Below, in pieces: positions 1 through 12,163 of a stretch of 64,000 nt of DNA (position 1 is the first letter of the stretch; each line of letters opens with the position of its first letter). The stretch spans positions 35,446 through 99,445 of the forward strand of contig JALJCO010003034.1 of NCBI GenBank assembly GCA_023101725.1, given 5' to 3'. A program made the position numbers and the translations under genes. Origin of the DNA: Atherinomorus stipes (lineage: Eukaryota; Chordata; Actinopteri; Atheriniformes; Atherinidae). Below the pieces are notes generated by a model, which was not told the origin of the DNA, made no database searches, and saw only the letters and a program-made list of their open reading frames with translations.

Positions 1-964
1 GCGGAGATCTGCGCTCTCCGAGTGCTTCTAGACTATTGAATCAAAGGCCTTTTAAATTCTTAGCCTCTCTGAGTGCCTGGCTGTGGATTTTTAACGCCAT
101 ATTTTGGATTCTAGTCCTCTTTTTCTGCTCAAGCATTCCCTTACACGAGCACCAGTGGTTTGAGGGATACCTGCAGTGCACCTGTCATCTCTTCTGCTGA
201 CCACACATTGTTATTCACGTTTTTTCTTTGTTTGTTTGTTTGTTTTTTATGCCCATAATGAAAAGAAAAAAAATCCCTCTTTGGTTGTGCTGCTATTGGT
301 CCATCCATCACAGAATTTTATGAGTTTGCATAAGAAAGAGTTTATTTATTTCAGTCTGTGTATAGTTTTCATTCACCAGACAGAAGCCAAATGTCATGAA
401 ACCTGAGCAAGAGGTGAACCAGAGAAGAAGACGTTATATTTTAATGAGCGACCACATTGTTTCCGTTAAAAGTGCAAAATAGAAATCAGCTTTACTGAAG
501 GTTTTCTTTCCTCACAAACCACAAACCCATCGCTGTCTTGCAGAGATCTTTTAGGACAGAGGAAAACTTCTATTTTTAGCTTGTTTACTCCAGTTTGCAA
601 TGATAGTGTCACTCTTTTCCTGCTCCGCTGGGCTCCTTCGCAGCCCTCGGCCAATCAAACATGGCTTGTAACACGCTATATTCCTGGACCCGGTGACAGT
701 CTTATTTCCAGCCATTGAAGAAGCTGGAATCCTATTTACCGAGGACGGTGAACAGAGGGAGATTGGACATCCCAGATCTGTCAAGGACATGACTTTCGCA
801 CAAAGTAAATCCCTCACTTTTATCGCATTGTTGTCGGGTCCATTTGGCACAAGAAGATCAAACTGGGTGGTTAACGTGGAGCATTGCCTCCTCCTAGCTC
901 TGTCCGCTCCAGCCCATCACCTGTAGAGGCAGGAATTACAAGCTTAGTGGAAGCAAACAGCATC
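1..964. other. No gene or repeat recognised
   Basis: I see no splice-consistent coding exons and no terminal repeats here. Short open frames at 176-406 and 693-926 have no recognisable motif. The stretch may be single-copy intergenic or intronic DNA. Confidence 0.4.
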
Positions 965-1159
965 GGTTAGTCCAGGGCTTCTCAACCTTTTTCATGATGA
1001 GGCCCAATTTTTCAGTCCAAACTGGTTTAGAGCAGATTCATAACACTGTATTAGTGTCATGATGTCATTTTTGGTTCATTTATTTAATAACTAAATCAAA
1101 TCCACCTGCCTTTAACAGACTGAACCTATAAAATGTGGTGTGATAAACATGAATAACAT

Positions 1160-1933
1160 AAATGGCCTATATCTGCCTTAAAACTGAGTATCGGACATCG
1201 GCCACCCCACCGATATTTAACCGATATTTAACCGATATTTGACCGATATTTAACCGATCAGCCCGCTGTTTCTTAAGTCTTAAAAAAACCAAAAACTTCT
1301 TCTTCTTCAAAAACTTCTTTTTTACAGACTTTGAAACCTCTGAAGACTAGGGGTGGGGAAAAAATATTGATACACTAAAATATCGCAATATTTTCCTATG
1401 CTGATATCATATTGACATTTAAAAATGTGGTATTGCTCTATTTTATCGATGAAATCTGGGGATATTTCATCGTTCCGTTAGGAATTCTCGCGAAAATTCA
1501 CAAAAATTTCTTGATATTTTTATATGCTGATATATTGACATTTTAAAATGCAGTATTGATCTATTTTGCGAACGAAATCTTGCAATATTGCATCATTCTG
1601 TTATGAAATTTTGTGAGAATTCATGAAATATCATGAGATTTTGTAATAGAATGAAATCTCACGAGATTTTGTAAGTAAACTTGATCGATGCCACGTTTTT
1701 AAATATCGATTTTATATTGCCATATGAAAATATTGCCATATTTCGGTGTATCGATATTTTTTCCCACCCCTACTTTTTAAAATGACAGCAATGAATAACA
1801 AAACTGCTATTTGAAATGACTTTTTTTTCAGCTTTAATATCGGTATTGATATCGGTTATCGGCCATGAAACATGAGTTTTAAAATAACAGCTTATCAAAT
1901 ATCGGCCAAAATTCCAATATCGTGCATCCCCAT
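1160..1933 (+). mobile_element. CGATATT-rich hAT MITE, copy a (nested)
   Basis: This copy begins in a tract with repeated CCGATATTTAA and CACCCCACCGATA motifs. It ends with GGCCAAAATTCCAATATCGT followed by GCATCCC. The same family recurs at 48950-49636 (+), 50745-51494 (-) and about 51605-52540 (-). The first of these has a perfect 8-bp duplication, which places the family in hAT. The left border here is approximate. Confidence 0.65.
1348..1772. mobile_element. Inner palindromic TAGGGGTGGG / CCCACCCCTA segment
   Basis: The segment opens with TAGGGGTGGGG and ATATTGATAC and closes with TATCGATA and TTTTTTCCCACCCCTA, giving a near-perfect inverted pair. The interior is a string of short imperfect palindromes built on TCTCGCGAAA and GAGATTTTGTAA motifs. 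The same segment sits at the equivalent place in the other copies of the host repeat. It is therefore either part of that family's consensus or an insertion that predates its spread. Confidence 0.6.
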
Positions 1934-2202
1934 TACGTTATTTTGATTCTTCCTTACAACATTTGCTACAGGCTAGCGGCTAGCTGAATGTCTTCCTCTG
2001 CTTGTTTGTTGAACTCTGACAAATTAGCGCCACCAGGTGGGGGGAGGCTACATTGCAACTCATCCAGTCATAAATAACAGTGAAAATATACGGTCCTTGT
2101 GGCCCACATGTGGAAAAGAGACGTTTTTTCACAGCCCTCTAGGTGGCGCTTGAGGCCCGAGCTTGGGCCGTGGCCCCATGGTTGAGAATCACTGGATTAG
2201 AC

Positions 2203-2988
2203 CAGCCAGATTAAGATGATGCGCTCTGTGGTCTTCATCATCCTGTAGGATTTATGTATGTCTGTGCATCTGTTTGTGAAACTGAGCTTGAAGTGGAGGG
2301 CACGTGCAGACCCACCGCCTGAGGTCTTCTTACATCAGCTGCAGAAGCTGATGGAAATTCAATACACAGCATCCACACCAACTAATCTATTCTACTATGA
2401 AATCGGCCAAAGCTTGTTTATCTGCCAGGGCTGATGAATGTGGCAACAAATTCATTAACTAAAGAGGAAAATCTGTGAGCTGACTTGATCAGAATGACAG
2501 AAGATCCAGTTTCCTGACAGAGCTGCAGCCACTTATCTCACCCAGCCTTTTCCTGTCGACCACATTTGTCTGCAAAAAACATTATTTGCTCCAGTTTATT
2601 TACCGAACCATAAATGCAGCAACACTATATGTGACACAGTTCCCAAGTAAATAAGGGAGCCCATTTTACCGCATGGCCAGATCCAATCATTCCCATTCAA
2701 AATGAAAACACAACTCAGAGCTGCTGTGTAAATGCCAGCAGCCCTTCTGCGACACGCTCTGCGCTCAGCTGCAGGGTGGCTGCGGGGGTGCAACAGGGGG
2801 GCGGACGCCCTGTACAATAAGGGGAAGTGGCTTTTGCCTGCAGTAACAGCCCTGGGGCATTAAAGCTAACCTTTCAACCTGCCACTGGGCATAGGAAGAG
2901 TCGGAGGAGACACCGAGTCTTCATACGTGCTCTGAGGATGCCGCTCACTCCGTCTTTTCCAAGGGAGAATAAAGGTAAAAAAGTATGA
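2203..2988. other. No gene or repeat recognised
   Basis: No terminal repeats, tandem arrays or splice-consistent exons were seen. The minus-strand open frame at 2596-2817 has no recognisable motif. Confidence 0.35.
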
Positions 2989-3190
2989 ATGAAAAAAAAC
3001 CAAAGAAAAAAAGGAAAGGGGAGAAGCAAAGGGGGGGGAGGGGGTTGGAAGAGGGAAGAAGAAGAGGGGAGTAAAAAAAAAAAAAAAAAAAAAAGGAGGG
3101 CGGGGGAAACCAAAACAAAAAAAAAAGGGGGGGGGGGGGGAGGGAGGAGGAAGGGAGAGAGAGGGGGGGGGGGGGGGGGGGGAAGCTGAA
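2989..3190 (+). repeat. Polypurine tract (G/A on + strand)
   Basis: About 200 bases are almost entirely G and A, with A runs over 20 long and G runs of 12 to 18. The long Pro/Phe-rich and Gly/Lys-rich frames on the two strands are translations of this tract and are not genes. Confidence 0.95.
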
Positions 3191-3650
3191 AAAATGGAAC
3201 GGAAAACGAAGAAAGGCCAGGATCCCAGGAATCCAAAACCCACTTAATGTGTGTCAAACAAACCGTTGAGGTTAAGGTGGTTTCACAGTGTGAGACAAGA
3301 GTGTGCAAAACTGACATGCAGCCGACTGGAGAGCAGAGCTGCCTTCCTCTGAGGCGACGTTGGAACAAGGTGAAAGGTTTTTGGAAAGTGTAGACGCAGA
3401 AATTATCAATGGAAAATTAAAACAATTAAAAATAGGATTCAATTTAAAGGCAGTTCCCTTATTAGTAGGCCTAAACCTATATGGTGCAAGTATAGATGGC
3501 ATTCCGATAACCTGGAGTCGATACTTCAATACCAGCCACAAATATCGGATTTGATACTTTTTGGAGTATCATGGTTCCACTGTACAGATACAAAACATTC
3601 AATTTCCTTTCACTTCGGAGAGTTTTAACCAATGAAATGATGTGAAAGCA

Positions 3651-4016
3651 GCCAGGTTCTAGCTTCTGTGTCACATGATGGTGGTAGCCTATCAGATTCT
3701 AGCTTCTGTATTACATGATGGTGGTAGCCTATCAGATTCTAGCTTCTGTGTCACATGATGGTGGTAGCCTATCAGATTCTAGCTTCTGTATCACATGATG
3801 GTGGTAGCCTATCAGATTCTAGCTTCTGTATCACATGATGGTGGTAGCCTATCAGATTCTAGCTTCTGTGTCACATGATGGTGGTAGCCTATCAGATTCT
3901 AGCTTCTGTATCACATGATGGTGGTAGCCTATCAGATTCTAGCTTCTGTGTCACATGATGGTGGTAGCCTATCGGATTTTAGCTTCTGTGTCACATGATG
4001 GTGGTAGCCTATCAGA
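3651..4016 (+). repeat. Minisatellite, 40-bp unit, about nine copies
   Basis: The unit contains AGCTTCTGTGTCACATGATG and then GTGGTAGCCTATCAGATTCT. Copies start at 3661, 3701, 3741, 3781, 3821, 3861, 3901, 3941 and 3981. They are nearly identical. The main difference is a TGTGTCAC/TGTATCAC alternation, with one TGTATTAC copy and one ATCGGATTTT copy. There are no spacers, so it is not a CRISPR array. Confidence 0.97.
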
Positions 4017-4539
4017 TCAGTGACATGATGCAGCTACTGTTAGTGATGATGATGATGTTCTGGTTTCTTTCTTTACTTAAATTCAGGTTATTGAACATTA
4101 TGTTTGGGTAAATTTATAATATTACTCCTACATTTTATATCTGAACATGTTCGACTGAACAAATTTAAATAATCTTAACTTGTACTTAAGTTATTTGATA
4201 ATTGAAAGAATTTTTAATCTTATTTTTCTTTAATTTACTCATCGATATAATTAATTATTTTTTTCAAAAGCATTTCTTTCCAGTAAATCTGTTCTCAAGT
4301 TTTACTTATATCTAGTATTGCCCCAGCATTCAAGATATTAATGGAAACTGTACAATCATGTAGTATTCTTTTAAGGAACAAAAACTAATGGCATCAGTAT
4401 CAATATCAGTTCAAGAGTACCATAAACTACTTGTAATGTATTGGCAGGAAAAAATTTAGTATCGCCCATCCCTAGGTGCAGGATGTAGGAGACTGCCCTC
4501 CCCAAAAAGTGGCCATGTGGTGTATAATAAGTACTGTAA

Positions 4540-5345
4540 GTAAGTAAACTTCATTTATGTAGCACATCTCTAAGACAGGACAGTTTTGGGGGGTCTCAGT
4601 CTTGGTCTCGGTCTCGAGTTAGACTAGTGATTAATTCCAATTCCTGTCTTAACCCTAAATCTTAACCCTAAATCTCAAAAATGAGCACTCCAGCGAAGTG
4701 CAAGTGCTGTCCCGATTCTCAGAACGTCATCTCCCGTAGCTGCAGAGTTAGCTAACGATAGTTATTGCTGGTGTTTACCTTTCAATAAGCCGTGGTGCGG
4801 TGACAGCTGAATATGTCCATGGTGGTTTTATTTGTACTGACTCTTTGTTAGATAACTCTAACAGAAGGAATAATTGACAGATAGTCCACAACAATTTCAA
4901 AAACACGGACCTGATGGAGCCGTCAATGATAGCTGCGTTTGTGGCTGATGATTAAACAGGCCGGGTTAACGGTGCAATATTCTCCTCCTTCCTTCTCTTA
5001 CTTCTTCTTCTGAGTTGAGAGACTGAATGCTGCTTTGGCGTCATGCTGCCCCCCACAGTTTGAAGACGTATCTGCATTTAAGGGGTGTCCCATTTCTAAG
5101 ACACTTGGTTTTTTAGAGTACTAAGATTGAGGGTTAAGATAGGAATTGGAATTGGCCCTTGGTCATGACTTGGTCTGTCTTGGTCTTGATGCTCTCTGGT
5201 CTTGGTAGTGTCTTGGTCTTGGTTTAGGCGGTCTTGACTACATGAAGGGCTCTGAAAGTAAGAACCAGGATTTAAAAATGTATCCTGGAAGCGACAGGGA
5301 GCCAATGAAGGGACTACAGGAGAGGAGTAGCCAATAAGATGGTCT
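4540..5345. repeat. Old interspersed repeat interrupted by a MITE
   Basis: The left part (CTTCATTTATGTAGCACAT) and the right part (GGGAGCCAATGAAGG and AGGAGAGGAGTAG) resemble two pieces of one widespread fish repeat. The element at 4627-5158 separates them. CTTGGTCT-type short repeats lie on both sides of the insertion. The assignment is from memory of the motif only. Confidence 0.4.
4627..5158. mobile_element. Terminal-inverted-repeat element (AATTCCAATTCC type)
   Basis: The left end carries ATTCCAATTCCTGTCTTAAC then CCTAAATCTTA (4634-4664). The right end (5123-5154) is its inverse, with GGGTTAAGATAGGAATTGGA. The arms match over about 30 bases. The interior has no recognised gene. The core CCAATTCC recalls the CCAATCCCAA ends of the elements at 31751 and 32794. 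Confidence 0.65.
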
Positions 5346-6189
5346 ATAATTATATTTAAGGCATTTGTGACCTCCTGCTCCTGATGTGGAAGCGCATTTC
5401 CCTCATGGGAGGATCTTTGCAGGATTGCATGTTGGCTCCAAGGCGATGAATAACCGACACATGTGACTGTTCAGTTGGAGGACTTGTTGTATGGGGTTAA
5501 AGAAAAAACACTGGGTTGAATTCCCAGCAGCCTTGCTGGTTTTTTGCTGGTAAGCATTGGTGTCCTTGTCACAGCGATAGCGTGATCTTCTGGTCGGTGA
5601 GTTCATTGCTTCCCCAAGCCGAGCATAAAAGGCAGTGGGACGGCTGTGTCGGACATTTAAACTGACTTTCATTCATTTATTTTTTTAAATAATCTTCGGA
5701 TTGAGTTGCTTCGTGCATAATTAAACTTTTCATCTTGCCGTTGAAAAACTGGTGCAAGCCTCGCAAACATCATTCTTTTTCAAACAATAGTCATACTGTA
5801 AATGAACACGTTTTCATCTAAGGGAATTTTTCTTGTGGAAAAAGGCTTTATTTCCCACGAACTTCTCTACACTCCCACTGTGAAAGGAACACACGCAACT
5901 CATCATTGAGTTGTTAGATGTACCACTATGTAAAGTATTTCTTTTTGAAGACACAAAAACTAGAACAAATAGTCCTAGTTTGTGATTTATATCCTACTTC
6001 ATGGAATCGTGAAACATGACTGGTACTGACAGAGCAGTTACTTAAAAGTCCTTTGTTAGGGATGAAATTTCACCCTTTCAAAATGAGGTTTTTGTGCATT
6101 GCAGCACTGCTTAACCTTTTCTGACAGGGCAGATTGCTCTCATCAGCATCACATTTCCATCTGCCTCCTCAACATCAGTTTTTAATTTA
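5346..6189. other. No gene or repeat recognised
   Basis: Only short frames without motifs are present, and I saw no clear repeat ends. Confidence 0.3.
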
Positions 6190-6300
6190 ATGTGGCGCTG
6201 TCCGAATGGGAGAAAGTGAGCTGGAGAGTGCATAACAGCAACATCTGTGGTTCGATCCTACAGGGAAACCTTGTTTTACGTTACCCCTCTTTTATTTAAA
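6190..6300 (+). repeat. tRNA-derived SINE fragment
   Basis: A tRNA-like stretch holds GAGCTGGAGAGTG (A-box-like, near 6220) and then GGTTCGATCC at 6249-6258, a good RNA polymerase III B box. It lacks the paired stems expected of a tRNA gene, so a SINE head is the better reading. Confidence 0.45.
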
Positions 6301-8904
6301 TTACAAAAGTGTGGCTTTATTTAACAGAGGAGACACACGCATCAGCTCCAGACAACGTAAATACATCCATCACATGCTGACATGTTCATTGTGATGTAAA
6401 CATATGATTTTTAATTTTGCTTGGAAGCATTTGCAGTGTCGCTGCTGTAGAGTCGGTCAGAGGTTTCTGTGCCAGCTGTGAGGAGCTGCCTCCTTCTGTG
6501 AGGTCTGGGATGCTTGGCTGAAACACAGCTGAGGAAGGACGGGGACGGGAGTGGGCGGTGCAAGGCTGAAAGGACGTCTCTACCACACCATGCATCAGAC
6601 TGCAGACACATCAAATAGACCATGTGAATAATGTTGAACCTTCACCTTTTGGTTCTGAATCTCTGCTGGGAAGCTTTGAGTTTCTTGTTTTGGCCATGAT
6701 ATCTCTGACACATGGATATTGGATGATGAAAGAATGAGCCCCTGAGTATGGACATGTTAAAGGCGCTGTACCTGATTTTGCACATTTGCAAACCGTGAGC
6801 GAGGTGAACAGTGTAGTTTGAACTGTAAGCCCCGCCCCTAACTGTTTCTCCCAGTGAGAAACGCTCCTCCTCTCGCTTTTCTCTGCTCCCACTCAACATG
6901 CACGAAATAATGTGCACATTTCATACTCGTGCACAAAGAAGCTCTCCAGAGAAAACTTGCATCTTCTAGTGAAATTACTCTTTTGGTTGCAGTAAATGGC
7001 TGCGGATCAGCTAAATGACAATTTCTGTCATAAACCGGTAGTTTACCGTAACTACAGTTATGCACACAGATGCACAGTTATGACGAGTTATGATGTTATA
7101 GGCGACGTTACAACATGACAGCCTGATAAAGTTTCTAGCGGCCACTTCGAGAAGCAGTGATGTAAAGCTTCGTCGTGTTACGGTGTAAATATCACTATTA
7201 CAGTATATACGTTAGACCAGCAGAGGAAGCGCCAGCACCCGAGGACGTAAATGTTACTGAGAAGAAAGTTATTGAAAAAAATACGTGTCCAGGCGGACTT
7301 CCAGTCCACATTCAGTCCGAGGCGTCCAGCTGCTCTCTACCTTCAGTACAATCGACCAAGAACACGAACTTTATTCCTTCTTTGGTCTCTCCTGCGTTTC
7401 ATCTCTCTCCTCCTCAGTTTTGATGCTTACAGGCTGTTTTGATGCTTACAGGCTGTTTTGCTGAGGTATCGCCACTTTCCCTTCGGCAGACACCATGCGG
7501 TTCTGTTTACAAGTGCTGCCGTGCACGCGAGAGAGGAGGGCGCTTCTAGTTAGAAAACGCTGTGAGTGGCTGATAGGAAACCCAAACTTATGTAGAACGA
7601 ACCGCATTGGCATAAAGAGAGCGTCACGCCAGCATTAGAAACCTGAACTAAAAAGGCCTGGATAGTAGCCTCTCAATGATCCTAAACAAAGGCAAATGTT
7701 CATATTATTGCCTGTGAAACTGTCGGCCAGAGTTTTTATGAACCCTGAAAGCATCTGTTCCCATGTGACATGTTACCAGCCAATCGTGCCCTCACAGACA
7801 GGAAGCTGAAGACGGACAACATTCCCAAAGGTTAGCTGTGTCTCATGTTGCAGTCTGCACACTGAGAAGCTCGCAGACTACGAAGGCTATGAAAGCAGCC
7901 TCCTGGAACAGTAGCTGCTGAAATGGGACATCCTAGCAGACCAGAATTTCCCATAGTGCTCCAGTCCCGTTGCCTAGCAACTGCTGTCTAGTGATGGCTT
8001 TCTTTCCACTTATTCCTTCAGCTACGTTGATTTTCTGAGGCAAAAACTTTTTCCTTCTTCCTTTCTTTCTTTTTTTTTATGCTTGCCGGCATATTTTTAA
8101 ATTTTCCACAGAGATTATCTGTTGTTTCTTACCAGTAAACACTTCATTTAACACTTAAAATTCCACAAATATTTCCAAATATTACACTCGTAGCTCTGCA
8201 GCTTCCCTCCCATCTTCTGAGGGATTAAACAAAATACCTACCTTTGCCTGTTTTATAGCTACATGATTTTTGCAATACTTCCTATCACTTGAAAATGTCA
8301 AGTAGAACTGCAAAAAAGATCTGTAAAGAAAATGTCTCCTACCCTTCTGTTTTAATTTTTCTCCCATTCTTTGAAAGCCCAGTCATGATTAACTTTGTGT
8401 TTACATCACTTTGTAACTATAATTTATTGTATATTGTGCTCTAAATATCTTATTTTCCTTTATTTTATTTAAACCCCTTTGTATGTTTATTGTTCAAACC
8501 TTTTAGTGCGTTTGTTCTTGATGTAACCGTGTACAGTAGCCTAAAACTCCTTCAAGAGAGTCTGCACATTCTGCTTATGTGAATAAAAAAAATCTTGTGT
8601 GCAATGAATTCTGGGATATGCAAGGCCACGAAGGATACTTGTGATGTATCCTTCATTTCAGGCCAAACGGAGTCCGGGTTTGTAGGGTGGATTCGGAGGC
8701 CTTCAGACATCGTTGAAACGGGACAGGACTTGACGCGCTGCTGTGACGTATGCAGCTGATGAGTCTGCACTCCGCAGTGTGCAGATGTAACATGAGACAC
8801 ACCTTATGTCCAAATCCAGGGGGTGGGTCCTTATAAGGACGCATCCTGCCTGGTCTACGTAGGCCAGGTCTTCCTTAGACAGCATAAGGTGGGAGTGACA
8901 GGCT
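6301..8904. other. Intergenic; possible TTAA-ended repeat and a short duplication
   Basis: TTAA followed by AGGCGCTGTACCTG near 6758 looks like one end of a TTAA-inserting repeat, but I could not fix the other end (possibly near 7650). A perfect 19-bp tandem duplication (TTTTGATGCTTACAGGCTG) lies at 7418-7455. The stretch 8590-8880 resembles a fish repeat seen again in part at 10330-10560. There is no credible gene. Confidence 0.35.
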
Positions 8905-8909
8905 GTTAA

Positions 8910-10005
8910 AGGGATGCAACACCCACAGAATGATGGTCCTTCATCTTCTCCTCACCCTCATGCTGAGCAAGACTCTAGAGCACTTTTTTATTATCTCAAA
9001 TGCAGCCAGAGATCCTGGGGGGGGGTTGTTATTTACCAACCGTCGTATAATGGAGTTCACCAGTGCTCAACAAAAAAAGGTCCATAAAAGTCCACAAAAA
9101 CTTGTCAATATTCCTCCATACTGCTCGTCCAATGTAATCCATGTGTCCTGAGTGGGTAGCGTCCAGAATTTACTCGAAACAATGTCATTTGGTGTATTTT
9201 TATAGCCTAAACCAGGGGTAGGCAACTCCGGTCCTCAAGGGCCGGTATCCTGCAGGTATTAAGAGTTTCCCTGGAACAAAACACCTTGTGACTTGTGCAG
9301 AGATTCACATCAAGCTCAGCACAAGTCTGCTAATTATCCACTGATTCGAATCAGATGTGTTGCAGCAGGAAAACTCCTATTACCTGCAGGATGCCGGCCC
9401 TCAAGGACCGGAGTTGCCTACCTCTGGCCTAAACAGTAGTACATCTTGCTACCTATGTTCATGCGAGATCACGACACTAGAGAAGCCGTAGCGTTCAGCA
9501 AATACTCTGCCGATAATGCAAGCATAGAAGAAGAAATTCACTGTTGACATTGTGCTAAGAGCGTCCAAGCTGCGGACAAACACAAGAGGGGTTGGATATT
9601 GATTTAAAACAAAGAAAGAAAGAACGTGATCTCGTCTGCCACAGCTTCCGTAGTGTCATCAACTCACATGAAAGTGCAAATAGAAAGTGTGGTGTTGTAC
9701 TGTTTAGGCTATAAAAAATATACTAAATGATGTCGTTTCCAGTAAATTCTGGACACTTTCCACTCAGGACACTTGGATTACATTGAACGAGCAGTATGGA
9801 GGAATATTGACAAGTTTTTGTGGACTTTTATGGATCTTTTAGTGTTGAGCACCAGTGAACTCCATTATATGAAAGTCGGTGGATAATGACACCCTCCTTG
9901 GATCTCCGGCTGCATTTGAGATATTAAAAAAGTGCTCCACAGTCTTGCTCAGCATGAGGATGAGTGGAAAATGAAGGCACATCTTTCTGTGGGTGTACTA
10001 TCCCT
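8910..10005. mobile_element. TTAA-flanked foldback MITE
   Basis: The element starts AGGGATGCAACACCCACAGA and ends with the inverse of AGGGATAGTACACCCACAGA. TTAA lies immediately outside both ends (8906-8909 and 10006-10009). The arms are about 300 bp each (8910-9212 and about 9700-10005) and share long matches, such as the inverse of GTCCACAAAAACTTGTCAAT. A TTAA duplication fits piggyBac or Kolobok non-autonomous elements. A hAT MITE sits inside. Confidence 0.85.
9213..9426. mobile_element. hAT MITE nested in the TTAA foldback
   Basis: The ends are CAGGGGTAGGCAACTCCGGT and the inverse of CAGAGGTAGGCAACTCCGGT, with arms matching over about 45 bp. Both sides carry the identical 8-bp duplication GCCTAAAC (9205-9212 and 9427-9434), which is diagnostic of hAT insertion. 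Confidence 0.95.
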
Positions 10006-11385
10006 TTAAATTCAGACGGTCTAGCCTCCTCGGCATGTCCCTCGTTGCCTACCAACTGTGACAGTGCTTAACCTTAAATATCAGCCTCACCATTGTTCTG
10101 CTAAATTAAGAGGAGTTACAGCAGCTTTACTGTCATCAGCTAAAAATTTTATTGCTCCAGCTGAGAGAAAGTCAAACTTATTTTGTAAAGTTCACAAGAT
10201 TTCAAGAGTCTCATGCTAACTTTAGCTAATTTCATGGAAAATAGCAAATGAAAGACCATGATATTAACTTGTACACAATAATAAAATCATATAATAAATC
10301 AAATGAAAATGTCTCTTAAATTTAGACACCTCTGCTGTAGAATGTGTTGTTCCACCCACAATGCATCTTGGGATAAGATTAGCCAATAAGGATACATCGG
10401 GCCGTCCTTACTGTACAATCTGGGAAAATAAGGCCACATTTTTAGGCTGCATTTGAAGGAGCCTAGAATCTGAACAGCCTTGGTCGCATCGCTGTGACGT
10501 AAGCGGTCTTCAAATCTGGTCTTGGAAGGACGGAGCCCTCAAATCTGGACACACCCAAAGACCTTGCCCCATCATCCACAAAACAAAATGGCAAAAGGTA
10601 AACCTGATGGATTGAATCTTTAAAATTAAAGGATAAGTTTCTTTTTTTTCCCCTGGACCTTATTTCTAAGAGTTTATATGTGCACTAACTCCCCAGTAAC
10701 ATTTCTGTATCAGTGTATCAGTGTAATGGACACATTAGTCTGTGAGTTGTAATTAACCCATTCCATATTGACACAACGAAGCTGTAAGTGCATGAGTGCT
10801 ATTAAACACTAGAGTGACTATTTCTGACTATAGTGCATCAGTGGGATTGTTATTTTGGTTATGACCGGTGTACGATAATTTCCCTCAAAATAGGATCATT
10901 TTGAGTCTCTGGTACGATAATCCTATATTTCCCACCTTTCCCACTTAGCAACGCTGTCTCAGTCATCCTGCAGAGGAGCAAACACAATGACTGCTATGCA
11001 GATACATTATGCAATTATGTGTATTGTGGATTTTTTAAATAATTTGTGTCCCTGAATGGACACAAATATGCTCCTTTTTGTCCTGATTATACCATTAAAA
11101 TATAAATAAATAACATCTGTGCTAATTTTGCTGCTCTGATGCACTTTGTGCGTATAATACATCTGGGTTTTTGGGTTTTTTGATCTTATTTTGTTCATTT
11201 TATGACAATGTGTGGTCCATCGTGTTTCACAGCACATTTTGTTTATGATGTTGCTGATTGTCAGTGGCGGTCTTGGTTTATAGGTTCATTTAGCATGTCT
11301 TTGGCAACATTTATGTCCCAGTTTTGAATGTTTTTAATTTCTTATTTAATGCCCCATATGGGCATGTCATATCGCTTTCTGGGAT
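10006..11385. other. Intergenic with a repeat copy near 10625
   Basis: At 10625-10628 a TTAA is followed by AGGATAAGTTTC and the phrase CCTGGACCTTATTTCTAAGA. This phrase recurs near 15418 and, inverted, near 52830, so 10629 to about 10790 is one member of a repeat family. No gene was recognised. Confidence 0.45.
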
Positions 11386-12163
11386 ATTATACACTGTAGC
11401 CAAAAACAAGTGACGACCTGGTTTAACTAAGCAAAGAGCCTCCTGTTGTGTAATTACTGACTGGGTAATTAATTTTGCAATGACGAGCTTCTCATTTAAA
11501 CAACAATGTGAAAAGACGCATCCCATGGACATGGAAAAGATGTTTAAGAGGGGTCAAATCATTGGCATCAAGTAGAGAGAACATCTAAGATGCAGAAACT
11601 ACTAAAACTGGGTTAATAAAGGTCCAATGTATTATAAAAACTGGAAGGATAGTGGAGAACCAATGTCTTCCAGGAAGAAAGGTGATCAGGGAAAAAAAAG
11701 TCCTGAATGATGGTGATCACTTAAATGTTCGGTGAAATCAGATGGTTAAAAAAAAAACAACAGTAGAACTCAGAGCGATGTTTAATAGTCAAAGTAAGAA
11801 CATTTCCACATGAACAATGTGAAGGAAACTCAAGGGATTGGGACTGAACAGCTGTATAGCCACAAGAAACCCACTCATCAGCGACGATAATCAGGAAAAA
11901 CAAGGCTTCAGGTTGCGAGGGACTCTGCAGCCATGGAAGTAGGTCATGTGATCTGATGAGTCCAGATTTTTTCTGTTCCAGGGTGATGGGAGCATCAGCG
12001 TAAGAAGAGAGGAGGATGAGGTGATGCAGTTGTCATTCCTAGTGTCTAATGTACAAGCCTGCAGGGTCAGTCTCTAGGTCTGGTCTAGGTTCAGGTCTGG
12101 GTTCAAGTCTGGGTTCAGCAACATTGTGTGCTGAAAGAATGAGGTCAGCTGACTACCTGATTA

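Larger units (their letters stand above)
973..2194. mobile_element. hAT-type non-autonomous element, copy 1
   Basis: The left end CAGGGCTTCTCAACC and the inverted right end (reverse complement CAGTGATTCTCAACC) form terminal repeats. The flanks GGTTAGTC (965-972) and GATTAGAC (2195-2202) match at 6 of 8 bases, as expected for an old 8-bp hAT target duplication. A second copy lies at 47814-48796. Relative to that copy, this one has a foreign CGATATT-rich element near 1160-1933 in place of internal sequence. No transposase frame is present. Confidence 0.75.

Noticed and set aside
2866..3368. Pro/Phe-rich open frames of 125 and 164 codons on the minus strand
   Set aside because: They are translations of the polypurine tract and show no domain or exon structure.
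3651..4016. CRISPR-like regular repeat
   Set aside because: The 40-bp units are contiguous with no unique spacers, and the genome is eukaryotic; it is a minisatellite.
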